Shown here in pieces: positions 21,428 through 29,943 of a DNA stretch of 32,918 nt (position 1 is the stretch's first letter; every line of letters begins with the position of its first letter). Below the pieces are notes generated by a model that saw only the letters and a list, made by a program, of their open reading frames with translations, was not told the origin of the DNA and ran no database searches. The stretch spans positions 1-32,918 of the forward strand of contig JAHJJU010000026.1 in NCBI GenBank assembly GCA_018822805.1. Reading direction: 5' to 3'. Position numbers and translations under genes: made by a program. Source of the DNA: a bacterium. GTDB lineage: Bacteria; Campylobacterota; Campylobacteria; Campylobacterales; Sulfurovaceae.

Positions 21428-24400
21428 ACCCAACCATTAGCAACGAAACCACCATCCAACAAAACACCATTAATCTACTCCAAGAAATGGGTTACACCTT
21501 TGTAAGTAGAGACGAAAATGCTCAAGAGAGAAAAGGAAAGTTGAGTACTGTACTCTTTAAAGACATTCTTGTAAAACAACTTCAAGAATTAAATAGCTTT
21601 GAGTATAAGGGGATAAATTATCCATTTTCATCAAAAAGCATTAGTAGTGCCATAGATGATTTGGATGAGTCTTTACAAGAGGGGCTTATGACAGCCAATG
21701 CTAGAGTAACCGATCAGCTTGTACTGGGGAATGCTTATCAAGAAGAGCTGGTGGATGGGGCTAAAAAAAGTTTTTCGTTTAAGTACATTGATTTTGAAAT
21801 ACCTAGCAATAATGTTTTTCACTTTACAGAAGAGTTTAGCGTTTTAAGAGCAATTCAAAATGAGCATGAAAAAACAAGAAGACCCGATATGGTTCTGTTT
21901 ATTAACGGCATTCCTTTTGGGGTGATAGAGCTAAAAAAATCAAGTGTTAACACCGAGCAAGGCATCTCTCAGATGATACGAAATCAGCTCAAAGGTGAAA
22001 TAAGGGAACTCTTTAAATATGTACAGATAACCCTAGCAGGAAACAACCATTCGCCACAGTACGCTACCACAGGAACCCCTAAAAAATTTTATGCGACTTG
22101 GGAAGAGGATGTAACAAAACCTTTAGAAGCATTGGTGACTAAACGAACAGTAAGTAAATTAGACCGTACACTCTATTCACTCTTTAACAAAAAGAGAGTT
22201 TTAGAGCTTCTGTACTCCTTTATACTCTTTGATAACAAGATGAAAAAAATAGCACGTTACCAACAGTTTTTTGCCATTAAAGAGATAGTTAAAAAGATAG
22301 AAAAGCTAGACAAGCGAGGTCGCAGGGGTGGTGGGCTTATTTGGCATACACAAGGGAGTGGAAAGTCACTTACCATGGTGATGCTAACGCGTGTGATTAA
22401 AAGAGAGATACTCAATGCAAAAGTCATTGTGGTAACTGACAGAAAAGATTTGGACAGACAGATACATGATACCTTTCAAAACAGTGAGATAGAAGCCAAG
22501 AGAGCAAAAAGTGGTAAAGACCTGATAAAGCTTCTGCAAAGTGGTAAAAGTGTTATTACCACACTGATTCATAAGTTTGAAACCGTTGCTAAAGAGAAAG
22601 TGGTGCTGAATGACCCCAATATCTTTATATTGGTTGATGAGTCACATCGTACCCAAGGAGGGAATTTAAACAGAGCCATGAAAAAAGTTTTTCCTAGCTC
22701 TTGTTACTTAGGGTTTACGGGTACGCCTCTTATGAAAAAAGAGAAAAATACCATCTCTAAATTTGAAGGACTGTTGCATAAATACACCATTGACCAAGCT
22801 GTAAAAGATGGTGCTGTACTACCTCTTCTTTATGAGGGAAGATTGGTTGAGCAGTGGGTCAATGATGAAAAAGGTTTAGAGAGACGTTTTGATATTATTT
22901 CAAGAGATTTAAATAAAGAGCAAAAGAGAGACCTTGCTAAAAAATGGGTACGCTTTCAAAAATTGGCTTCAAGTGAACAGAGGCTTGAGCTGATTATGTT
23001 AGACATAGAGAGTCACTTTGTAAAAAATATAAAAGAGACTGGATTTAAAGCGATGTTGGCGACGAGTAGCAAGTATGAAGCGATTAAATATCATAAACTT
23101 TTTGAAGAGCTTGGCAATGTAAAGAGTGCTTTTGTTATATCTGCTCCTGATAACAGAGAAGGTCATGAGAGTATTGACGATGATAATAAGACCTTTATTA
23201 ATGAAGCATGGACAAAAATCATCAAACAGTATGGTGATGAAGAACGCTATTTAGAAAAGATAAAAGATGAGTTTATTGAGGGGGATGAGTTGGAGCTGTT
23301 AATCGTGGTTGATAAACTCTTAACAGGATTTGACGCACCACGAGCAACGGTACTCTATATTGACAAAGAGTTAAAAGAGCATAACTTACTTCAAGCCATT
23401 GCTAGGGTTAACAGACTTTATGATGGTAAAGATTTTGGGTTTATTATTGACTACAGAGGTTTGTTAGGTAATCTTGATAGTGCTTTAACTTCATATGCTT
23501 CTCTTGATGGTTTTGATGAAGAAGATTTAGTAGGAGCTGTTGTTGACATTAGAGATGAGATAGCCAAACTCAAAACGTTCTATTCGCATTTGGAAGAGTT
23601 ATTTAAAGAGGTTAAAAATAGAGATGACCAAGAGAGCTATGAGGTATTTTTAGCTGATGAAGAGAAAAGAAAAGTTTTTTATGAGTATCTTTTTAACTAC
23701 GCAAGGGCATTAAAACTTTCCCTCTCTTCCGATAAAATCAATGAAGTTTTTTCAGAAGAGGAGATTGCAAACTATAGAGAAAAGATGAAGTTTTATGCTG
23801 ATTTGAGAGCCAGTATAAAGATTCGTTACCATGAGTCGGTTGACTTTGGTAAATATGAAAAACAGATGCAAAAACTACTCGATACTTTTATTAGTGCTGA
23901 TGATGTGAATCAATTGACAAAGTTAGTGAACATTTTTGATGAAGACTTCGATAGTGAAATAGAGCGAGTAGTAGGGGAAAATGCACGAGCCGATAGCATC
24001 TTAAGTGCAACGACGGCAGTTATTAACGAAAAAATGGAGTCAAATCCTGCCTATTATGAAAAATTAGCCAAACGCATTCAAGAGATACTTGAAGCCTATA
24101 AAGAGAATCGACTTTCAGAAGAGGAGAAACTGAAAGAGGCTAAGGATATAAGAAATCTATTAATCTCTCAACAGAGTAATGAAGCGAACAACTACCCTGA
24201 CGAAATTAAAAATAATGCTTATGCGATTGCTTTTTATGATAATATTGGTCACGATTTAAATGAAGCCATCAATAATAACCAACACGCCACTATGGTAGCT
24301 GAAGAGAGACCAAGTTATGGTAAAGTGAATAAAGAAGAAGATGTCGTTGTCAAAACAGTGATGCAACTCAATGCAATATTTAAAGAGGTCTCTAAAAAAC

Positions 24401-24555
24401 CAGACTGGGTAAACAACAGTGATGTGACCAATCAAATAGAAGGTCAAATCGAAGAGATATTGTGGGATTTAGAAGATGACTATAATATTAAATTTAAAAA
24501 TATGGATGAATTGGTAGGAAAGGTAAGGAGTATTGGAATCAATAACTACGCATAA
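21424..24555 (+). CDS. hsdR: Type I restriction endonuclease subunit
   Basis: A 1043-residue motor and nuclease subunit. The N-terminal PD-(D/E)XK nuclease has Asp155 (RRPDMVLF) and Glu169/Lys171 (VIELKK). A superfamily 2 helicase core follows: Walker A QGSGKS (Lys314), DESH box (Asp405-His408), motif III GFTGTPL, motif V region LLTGFDAP and motif VI QAIARVNR. A long helical C-terminal domain (about 680-1043) should dock onto the methyltransferase. It cleaves unmethylated foreign DNA after ATP-driven translocation. All key residues are present, so the enzyme looks active. It overlaps hsdS by four bases, and the next gene starts inside its last 23 bases. Confidence 0.97.
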   Translation: MNPTISNETTIQQNTINLLQEMGYTFVSRDENAQERKGKLSTVLFKDILVKQLQELNSFEYKGINYPFSSKSISSAIDDLDESLQEGLMTANARVTDQLVLGNAYQEELVDGAKKSFSFKYIDFEIPSNNVFHFTEEFSVLRAIQNEHEKTRRPDMVLFINGIPFGVIELKKSSVNTEQGISQMIRNQLKGEIRELFKYVQITLAGNNHSPQYATTGTPKKFYATWEEDVTKPLEALVTKRTVSKLDRTLYSLFNKKRVLELLYSFILFDNKMKKIARYQQFFAIKEIVKKIEKLDKRGRRGGGLIWHTQGSGKSLTMVMLTRVIKREILNAKVIVVTDRKDLDRQIHDTFQNSEIEAKRAKSGKDLIKLLQSGKSVITTLIHKFETVAKEKVVLNDPNIFILVDESHRTQGGNLNRAMKKVFPSSCYLGFTGTPLMKKEKNTISKFEGLLHKYTIDQAVKDGAVLPLLYEGRLVEQWVNDEKGLERRFDIISRDLNKEQKRDLAKKWVRFQKLASSEQRLELIMLDIESHFVKNIKETGFKAMLATSSKYEAIKYHKLFEELGNVKSAFVISAPDNREGHESIDDDNKTFINEAWTKIIKQYGDEERYLEKIKDEFIEGDELELLIVVDKLLTGFDAPRATVLYIDKELKEHNLLQAIARVNRLYDGKDFGFIIDYRGLLGNLDSALTSYASLDGFDEEDLVGAVVDIRDEIAKLKTFYSHLEELFKEVKNRDDQESYEVFLADEEKRKVFYEYLFNYARALKLSLSSDKINEVFSEEEIANYREKMKFYADLRASIKIRYHESVDFGKYEKQMQKLLDTFISADDVNQLTKLVNIFDEDFDSEIERVVGENARADSILSATTAVINEKMESNPAYYEKLAKRIQEILEAYKENRLSEEEKLKEAKDIRNLLISQQSNEANNYPDEIKNNAYAIAFYDNIGHDLNEAINNNQHATMVAEERPSYGKVNKEEDVVVKTVMQLNAIFKEVSKKPDWVNNSDVTNQIEGQIEEILWDLEDDYNIKFKNMDELVGKVRSIGINNYA

Positions 24556-25210
24556 TGTCAAGATTATAAGAAAAGAGATTAAAAATATTACTTTGAAAGT
24601 AAAGCCAAGTTGTGAAGTTATTTTATCGGTGCCTTTAGATACAGATGATATATATATTCGTTATATTTTAGAGAAAAGAAAAAGTTGGATAGCCCAAAAA
24701 GTTAGTTTTTTTGAAGCCAGTAATAAAATAGAAATAAAAGAGTATGTGAGTGGAGAGAGCTTTAAATATTTGGGTAAAAACTATAGATTAAAAGTGATTG
24801 AATCTAAGGAAGAGCAAGTAAAGTTACTTAGAGGCTATATTCAAGTTTTTGTTAAAGACAAAACAAATTTAAAAAAGAAACAGAAGCTTTTAGAAGCGTG
24901 GTACATGAGAAAAGCAGAAAACTATTTTCAAAAAATTGTTAAAGCGTATTTACCCATGGTTCAACAAGAGGTTAAAACCATAAGAGTAAGAGAGATGAAA
25001 ACCAGATGGGGATCATGTAACCCTGTAAAAGGGTATATTAATCTGAATAGTAAGCTTATTAAAAAGTCAAAAGCTTCCATAGAGTATGTGGTTTTTCATG
25101 AGTTAACACATTTGGTTCACCCCAATCATGGTAAAGCGTTTTATAACTATTTGGATACTTATATGCCTGATTGGAAAAAAAGAAAAGCCATACTTGATGC
25201 CAATTCATAG
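24533..25210 (+). CDS. YgjP-like zinc metallopeptidase
   Basis: A 225-residue protein of the YgjP/DUF45 (PF01863 type) metal-dependent hydrolase family. The N-terminal half is a beta-rich region (IRKEIKNITLKVKPS...VILSVP). The C-terminal half has the family signature KTRWGSC and the zinc site H189-E-L-T-H193, with a third ligand His199 (PNHGKAF). The most plausible start is TTG 24533: AAGGAG ends only two bases before it, so initiation may depend on hsdR translation reaching its stop at 24555. No in-frame ATG lies nearby. YgjP homologues often accompany type I restriction genes, but what they cut or bind is not established. A role in turnover or maturation of the restriction complex is a guess. 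Confidence 0.88.
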   Translation: MESITTHNVKIIRKEIKNITLKVKPSCEVILSVPLDTDDIYIRYILEKRKSWIAQKVSFFEASNKIEIKEYVSGESFKYLGKNYRLKVIESKEEQVKLLRGYIQVFVKDKTNLKKKQKLLEAWYMRKAENYFQKIVKAYLPMVQQEVKTIRVREMKTRWGSCNPVKGYINLNSKLIKKSKASIEYVVFHELTHLVHPNHGKAFYNYLDTYMPDWKKRKAILDANS

Positions 25211-25237
25211 AACTTTAATATATAAGGATATTTACAG

Positions 25238-26353
25238 ATGAAACTACTACTATTTGGTACAATTTTTCTCATTGTCTTTTCACTACTAAATCTCTACATC
25301 ATTAAACGCTTTATTAATAAGTTGCACATTGCTGAAAAGTACAAACACTATTTCAAAATTTTTTTAATTATCAATTTTATAGGGATGGTGGGGTATATTT
25401 ATGCACGATACAACCCTGCTATGCCCAATTGGTTGTATTTACTGCTCTCTTTACCGATTGGGGTCATTTTTCTTACTTTTTCTACGGCTGTTATTTATGA
25501 TGTGCTACAGCTATTTATTGGTAAAGCTCCTCTGTCAAATGAGCGAAGAGATGTTTTGAAAAAAGGGTTGGATTATTTTTCTGTGGCTACGGCATTGGGT
25601 CTAAGTAGTCGAGCGATGTATGAAGCGAAGTTTATAGAGCTTGAAAAGGTCGATATAAGAATCAAAAATCTTAAAGAGTCTTATGCTATTGTGCAACTCA
25701 GTGACATACATATCGGAGGCATTATCGACCAAGCCTTTATAAAAGAGATGGTGAAACGAACCAATGCACTGCGTCCTGATTTGGTAGTGATTACAGGAGA
25801 TTTGGTCGATATCGCTCTGGAGTATGCTCTACCGGCACTGAATGAACTTAAATCGTTACAAAGTACCTATGGTACGTACTTTATTGTGGGTAATCATGAG
25901 TATCTGCATGATTTTGAAGAGATTATCGTTACCGTTAATAAACTGGGTATTAAGACCTTAGAGAATGAAAATGTCTATATCGGCGATAGGGAAAAAGGAT
26001 TTAACCTAGCAGGAGTTTATGACCACTTTGGGTACAGAGTTGAACATCATGAACCCGATTTAGACAAGGCTCTTTTAGGCTGTGATAAAAACTCTCCTAC
26101 CATACTGTTGGCTCATCAACCACGCTTTATAAACGAAATAAAAAGTGGGGTTGATTTGGTTTTAAGTGGTCATACCCATGGTGGTCAGCTCTATCCATTC
26201 AGAGCCTTAGTAAAAATGGTACAGCCTTACCTAGCAGGACTTTATCGACACAATGAAAGCACCCAAATTTATGTAAGCAAAGGGACAGGATTTTGGGGTC
26301 CACCTATGAGATTGGGTGCGAGTAGTGAGATAGCGTATATTACTATCTCCTAG
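25238..26353 (+). CDS. Membrane-anchored metallophosphoesterase
   Basis: A 371-residue protein with three or four N-terminal membrane segments (about residues 1-20, 40-58, 64-95) and a calcineurin-like phosphoesterase domain (about 148-371). The metal site is formed by D156-x-H158 (LSDIHIGG), GDLVD, GNHE and GHTHGGQ, the complete set for a two-metal enzyme of the YaeI/YkuE-like group. Known relatives act on lipids such as UDP-diacylglucosamine or on phosphodiesters at the membrane; the substrate here is unknown. It starts 27 bases after the metallopeptidase gene and has AAGGA upstream. It is convergent with the nitroreductase gene, with only five bases between the stops. Confidence 0.9.
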   Translation: MKLLLFGTIFLIVFSLLNLYIIKRFINKLHIAEKYKHYFKIFLIINFIGMVGYIYARYNPAMPNWLYLLLSLPIGVIFLTFSTAVIYDVLQLFIGKAPLSNERRDVLKKGLDYFSVATALGLSSRAMYEAKFIELEKVDIRIKNLKESYAIVQLSDIHIGGIIDQAFIKEMVKRTNALRPDLVVITGDLVDIALEYALPALNELKSLQSTYGTYFIVGNHEYLHDFEEIIVTVNKLGIKTLENENVYIGDREKGFNLAGVYDHFGYRVEHHEPDLDKALLGCDKNSPTILLAHQPRFINEIKSGVDLVLSGHTHGGQLYPFRALVKMVQPYLAGLYRHNESTQIYVSKGTGFWGPPMRLGASSEIAYITIS

Positions 26354-26358
26354 GACTA

Positions 26359-27018
26359 TTAAGTATACCAAGCTGTAACAGCATCAATATCTTGTCTTGT
26401 CTTCCCTCTTGGCTCTTCTTTTCTATACCCAAAAGCGACCATTACTGCAGCACCAAACTCTTCGGTATCTATATCCAATTCATCTTTTAAAAAAACTTCG
26501 GTAAGTGTTGCGTCAAACCCTTCTATAGGACAAGAGTCGATCCCCATATAGGCAGCACCTGTCATCATATTGGCTAGTGCGATGTAGGTCTGTTTGCTCG
26601 CCCAATCAAAGAGGGTTCGGTCGCTTTCTAAAAGTTTAAAATCTTCTTTTTGGAACTTCTCATAAAATTGACTGTAGAGTTCAAGCACATCGGCTGGTAG
26701 TTGTTTGACATCGTTTAATATATGATTGACGTACGCACTTCCATGTAGCATGCTCTTTTTTTTTCGCGATAAGATAATTATAAAATGACTTGCCGTTGGC
26801 AGTTGCCCCTGTGCACCCCAAGTGAAAGTTTTGAGCTTCTCTCGTAACGCTTCATTTTGAATCACAACAAATTTCCAAGGCTCCATCCCAAATGAGCTGG
26901 GGCTATATTGTCCTATTTTTAAAATTGTGTTAAAATCCTCTTCGCTAATCTTTTTGTTTAGATCAAACTTTTTACAAGCGTGTCTAAACATCATGGCATC
27001 TAAAAATTTGTTTTCCAT
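26359..27018 (-). CDS. Nitroreductase-family flavoprotein
   Basis: A 219-residue FMN-dependent NAD(P)H oxidoreductase of the NfsB-like group. The N-terminal RHACKKFD motif corresponds to the R-x-S-x-R-x-F phosphate-binding region. SPSSFGMEPWKFVVI is the typical flavin-site block, and GAAVMVAFGYRKEEPRGKTR near the C terminus is the usual closing motif. The physiological substrate is not known; nitroaromatics and quinones are used by relatives. It forms a cytoplasmic dimer in characterised members. The ATG at 27018 has AAAGGAAAAAG upstream. It follows the DJ-1-like gene by 65 bases on the same strand, so the two may be co-transcribed as a redox or carbonyl stress pair; that is an inference from position. 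Confidence 0.92.
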   Translation of the reverse strand: MENKFLDAMMFRHACKKFDLNKKISEEDFNTILKIGQYSPSSFGMEPWKFVVIQNEALREKLKTFTWGAQGQLPTASHFIIILSRKKKSMLHGSAYVNHILNDVKQLPADVLELYSQFYEKFQKEDFKLLESDRTLFDWASKQTYIALANMMTGAAYMGIDSCPIEGFDATLTEVFLKDELDIDTEEFGAAVMVAFGYRKEEPRGKTRQDIDAVTAWYT

Positions 27019-27083
27019 TACTTTTTCCTTTGAGTAATTTTATTGTATAAGGGATTGCTTTTAACCTGAATTCGACGGAGATT

Positions 27084-27650
27084 TTATTCACAAAAATCTA
27101 AAAGCATTCCCTCTTTAACAGCTGTATAACTTTCAACGCCAACCAATCGTTTTACAATTTCAAGTCCAAAACACAGAGCCGTTCCCGGCCCTCGTGAGGT
27201 CATGATGTTTCCATCGGTAACAACAGCTTTGTCTTCTCTGTAACCTGGGTGATCAATTTCGTCAGCTGCTGCCGGGTAGCAGGTGTACTCTGTTCCTAAA
27301 ACATCGGCTTTTTTAAGGGCATAGGCTGCTGCACAGATGGAACCGATGACTTTTTCTTTTTGTTTAAACTCTTTTAGAAGTCTCTGTACGGTTTCATTGT
27401 CGGCTAGGGTATAGGTACCTTCCCAACCACCTGGAAGTAAAATCATATCGAACTCTTCACTCATCACATTGGCGATGGAGGTATCGGCTTGTATGGTGAT
27501 GCCATTGGCTCCTAAAACCATGTCGGTATCAGTATCGCCATCCATATGAGCTATACGTACTTCAACACCACCACGGCGTAATACATCTATAAGGGAAACT
27601 GCTTCTACCTCTTCAAATCCTTGTGCTAGGGGGAGTAATACTAATGCCAT
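27084..27650 (-). CDS. DJ-1/PfpI family protein
   Basis: A 188-residue member of the DJ-1/ThiJ/YajL branch. It starts ALVLLPLAQGFEEVEAVS, with Glu16 at the place of the conserved acidic partner. The nucleophile is Cys106 in GSICAAAY, the nucleophile elbow. A conserved VTSRGPGTA-like motif is present as MTSRGPGTALCFGLEIV. Members have been linked to methylglyoxal removal (glyoxalase III), protein or nucleotide deglycation and oxidative-stress defence; which applies here is not determined. AAAGGA precedes the start, and a good promoter lies upstream. Confidence 0.92.
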   Translation of the reverse strand: MALVLLPLAQGFEEVEAVSLIDVLRRGGVEVRIAHMDGDTDTDMVLGANGITIQADTSIANVMSEEFDMILLPGGWEGTYTLADNETVQRLLKEFKQKEKVIGSICAAAYALKKADVLGTEYTCYPAAADEIDHPGYREDKAVVTDGNIMTSRGPGTALCFGLEIVKRLVGVESYTAVKEGMLLDFCE

Positions 27651-27690
27651 TTGGTAATCCTTTGTTATTTATATATTTATATTGGCTTAG

Positions 27691-27696
27691 ATTATA
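27691..27696 (-). promoter_or_regulatory. Extended -10 promoter element for the DJ-1-like gene
   Basis: On the minus strand TGC-TATAAT is a perfect extended -10 box, 40 bases before the start codon. The gene pair DJ-1/nitroreductase would be transcribed from here. Confidence 0.6.
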
Positions 27697-27716
27697 GCAG
27701 AACTTAGATTACTTTT

Positions 27717-27724
27717 TATACAAT
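27717..27724 (+). promoter_or_regulatory. Candidate -10 element for the symporter gene
   Basis: TATACAAT lies about 27 bases before the ATG at 27752, preceded by a T run. It is divergent from the DJ-1 promoter within a 101-base gap. AAGGAG is the ribosome site. Confidence 0.35.
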
Positions 27725-27751
27725 GGTAATTTGTTATTTTAAGGAGTTTAA

Positions 27752-29203
27752 ATGAAAGAATTATTTGTATCTATTAATACATTTTTTGAAAACATTCTGT
27801 TTTTTGATATATTTTTTGGAACCATAGAAGGAGTGACTTTTCCTTTTGTCGTGGCATGGCTTGTAGGAGGAGGTATTTACCTTACTTTTAAAATGGGCTT
27901 TGTAAACTTAAGAATGTTGAAACACTCGTTTCAAATTGTTCGAGGAAAATTCCATACCAAAGAAGATAAAGGGATTATTTCTCCTTTTCAATCATTGGCA
28001 ACAGCACTTTCAGCCACGGTAGGTATTGGTAACATTGCAGCTGTCTCTATTGCTATTTCATTGGGTGGTGCAGGAGCTGCATTCTGGATGATTATGGCTG
28101 GCTTTTTAGGAATGACATTAAAGTTTACCGAAGTAACGCTGTCGGTAAAACACCGAGAGTTTTTACCCGATGGTACCATTATGGGAGGAGCTATGGAGTA
28201 TCTTTCTCGTGGTTTGGCACAAAAAGGTTGGGGGAAATTGGGGAAGTATTTGGCGATTACCTTTGCATTTTTTATGATTTTAGGTTCAATCGGTGCAGGA
28301 AATACTTTTCAAGTTTCTCAATCACTCATTATTATGCAAGGACAAGTTTCCTTTTTTGAGAGCTACCCTTATGCTTTTGGAATTTTAATGGCATTTATCA
28401 CCGGTTTGGTGATTATTGGAGGGATTAGACGTATTGCTCATGTGGCAGAAGCAATTGTTCCTTTTATGGTTATTTTTTACCTTATTATGGTTTTTTGGGT
28501 TTTAGGAACCTACTTTTCAGCCATTCCAGCTGCCTTTGAGCTTATATTTACCGAAGCATTTAATCCCACAGCTGTTGCAGGGGGAATGTTTGGAGCGATG
28601 GCACAAGGGTTCCAAAGAGCTGTTTTTTCTAATGAAGCAGGACTCGGTTCAGCAGGTATTGCTCATGCACCGGCACGGGTAAAATATCCTATACGTCAAG
28701 GATTGGTATCGTTGTATGAGCCATTTATCGATACCGTAGTGGTTTGTACCATGACAGCGTTAGTTGTGATACTCACTGGTGTTTACAGTGGTGGAACACC
28801 TGAGCTTCAAGCCATTATTGAAGCAAAGCAGGGTGCAGCGTTAACTTCAGCAGCCTTTGGTTCAGTGGTTTCTTGGTTTCCAACTGTTTTAGGTTTTGCT
28901 ATTTTTATGTTTGCATTTTCTACCATGATTTCATGGTCATACTACGGTGAGAGAGCATGGGTTTATCTTTTTGGAATTAAATCGTCGATTGTTTTTAAAC
29001 TTATATTTTTAGGGTTTATTATTATCGCAACCATTGTGGATACGGGAACGATGGTGGACTTCTCTTCCATACTTTTCTTGGCATTGGCACTTCCAAATAT
29101 ATTTGGACTTTTGGTCATGTCGGGAGATGTTAAGATGATGTTAAAAGAATATTTGGCAAAGTTAAAATCGGGTGAGTTGGACAGAGAGGCGATAGGGGAT
29201 TAA
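27752..29203 (+). CDS. Sodium/alanine (AGCS-family) symporter
   Basis: A 483-residue inner-membrane transporter of the alanine or glycine:cation symporter family, taking up small neutral amino acids with Na+. About ten or eleven hydrophobic segments are visible. Signature blocks are ALSATVGIGNIAAVSIAISLG (near residue 88), the GAGNTFQVSQS region, and NEAGLGSAGIAHAPA (near residue 295), all conserved in AlsT/DagA proteins. Length is normal. It stands alone, with its own promoter region and an AAGGAG site. It is convergent with efp, with two inverted hairpin repeats filling the gap. The exact amino acid cannot be told. Confidence 0.94.
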   Translation: MKELFVSINTFFENILFFDIFFGTIEGVTFPFVVAWLVGGGIYLTFKMGFVNLRMLKHSFQIVRGKFHTKEDKGIISPFQSLATALSATVGIGNIAAVSIAISLGGAGAAFWMIMAGFLGMTLKFTEVTLSVKHREFLPDGTIMGGAMEYLSRGLAQKGWGKLGKYLAITFAFFMILGSIGAGNTFQVSQSLIIMQGQVSFFESYPYAFGILMAFITGLVIIGGIRRIAHVAEAIVPFMVIFYLIMVFWVLGTYFSAIPAAFELIFTEAFNPTAVAGGMFGAMAQGFQRAVFSNEAGLGSAGIAHAPARVKYPIRQGLVSLYEPFIDTVVVCTMTALVVILTGVYSGGTPELQAIIEAKQGAALTSAAFGSVVSWFPTVLGFAIFMFAFSTMISWSYYGERAWVYLFGIKSSIVFKLIFLGFIIIATIVDTGTMVDFSSILFLALALPNIFGLLVMSGDVKMMLKEYLAKLKSGELDREAIGD

Positions 29204-29205
29204 TC

Positions 29206-29231
29206 GTAGGGGTCAAGCCGTGTCTTGACCC
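29206..29231 (+). repeat. Small hairpin repeat, unit 1
   Basis: GTAGG, then an 8-bp perfect stem GGGTCAAG / CTTGACCC with the 6-base loop CCGTGT. It differs from unit 2 at both stem arms in a compensating way. It begins three bases after the symporter stop codon. Confidence 0.65.
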
Positions 29232-29242
29232 TTTGATGTTAA

Positions 29243-29268
29243 GGGTAGAGACATGGCTCTACCCCTAC
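29243..29268 (-). repeat. Small hairpin repeat, unit 2 (inverted)
   Basis: On the minus strand GTAGGGGT leads into an 8-bp stem GGGTAGAG / CTCTACCC with the loop CCATGT. It is the mirror-oriented partner of unit 1, 11 bases away. Its GTAG end contains the TAG stop codon of efp. The pair may also terminate both convergent genes. Confidence 0.65.
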
Positions 29269-29831
29269 TTTGCTTTTTCTAGGTATTTACCTTCAACCGT
29301 ATCGACCACAATTTTTTGACCCTCTAAAATAAAGAATGGAACTTGAACCACAGCACCCGAATCAAGTGTTGCCGGTTTTTTACCACCTTGTGAGTCACCT
29401 TTGAAGTTTGGTGGAGTTTCTACTACGGTATAGGTAGCAGTCTGTGCAATTTCAACAGAGATGGCTTTACCATTATGGAAAAGAATGTCTGCTTCCATAC
29501 CATCAATCATATAATCAAAAGTATCTTTACCCACTTGCTCATGAGTTAGACCAATTTGCTCATAGTTAGTGGTGTCCATAAACTGTAACATCTCACCATC
29601 GTCATAAAGGTATTGCATGGTTTTTTGCTCTAAAGCCGGTGTTTCAAATTTGTCACCTGCATGAACAGTTTTATCGATTACTTTACCTGTTGATAAGTTT
29701 TTAATTTTACAACGTACAAAAGCTGCACCTTTACCCGGTTTAACGTGTTGAAAATCGATAACTTTATATGGGTTTCCATCTAATTCTAATCTAACACCTT
29801 TTTTAAGGTCTCCCATTGAGATTGTTGCCAT
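29265..29831 (-). CDS. efp: Translation elongation factor P
   Basis: A 188-residue EF-P, which binds between the ribosomal P and E sites and rescues stalling at consecutive prolines. The KOW-like N-terminal domain carries the loop HVKPGKGAA with Lys34 at the tip, the position modified by beta-lysylation in E. coli. No modification enzyme lies in the window. The central and C-terminal OB domains include [18 protein letters not shown] and [15 protein letters not shown]. The start is supported by AGGAG upstream. The stop codon TAG lies within a small hairpin repeat. Confidence 0.97.
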   Translation of the reverse strand: MATISMGDLKKGVRLELDGNPYKVIDFQHVKPGKGAAFVRCKIKNLSTGKVIDKTVHAGDKFETPALEQKTMQYLYDDGEMLQFMDTTNYEQIGLTHEQVGKDTFDYMIDGMEADILFHNGKAISVEIAQTATYTVVETPPNFKGDSQGGKKPATLDSGAVVQVPFFILEGQKIVVDTVEGKYLEKAK

Positions 29832-29859
29832 ATTTAGAACTCCTAAATTTTTTTTGGGT

Positions 29860-29865
29860 ATTATA
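29860..29865 (-). promoter_or_regulatory. -10 promoter element for efp
   Basis: Consensus TATAAT on the minus strand, 28 bases before the efp start, giving a short leader of roughly 20 bases with AGGAG in it. Confidence 0.5.
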
Positions 29866-29943
29866 TCCTTTGGTTGGTATTACATTGTTTAATGGTTTAC
29901 CATTTGCTGTTATGCTTGCAAAAAAATAAAATAAAGGTATTAG

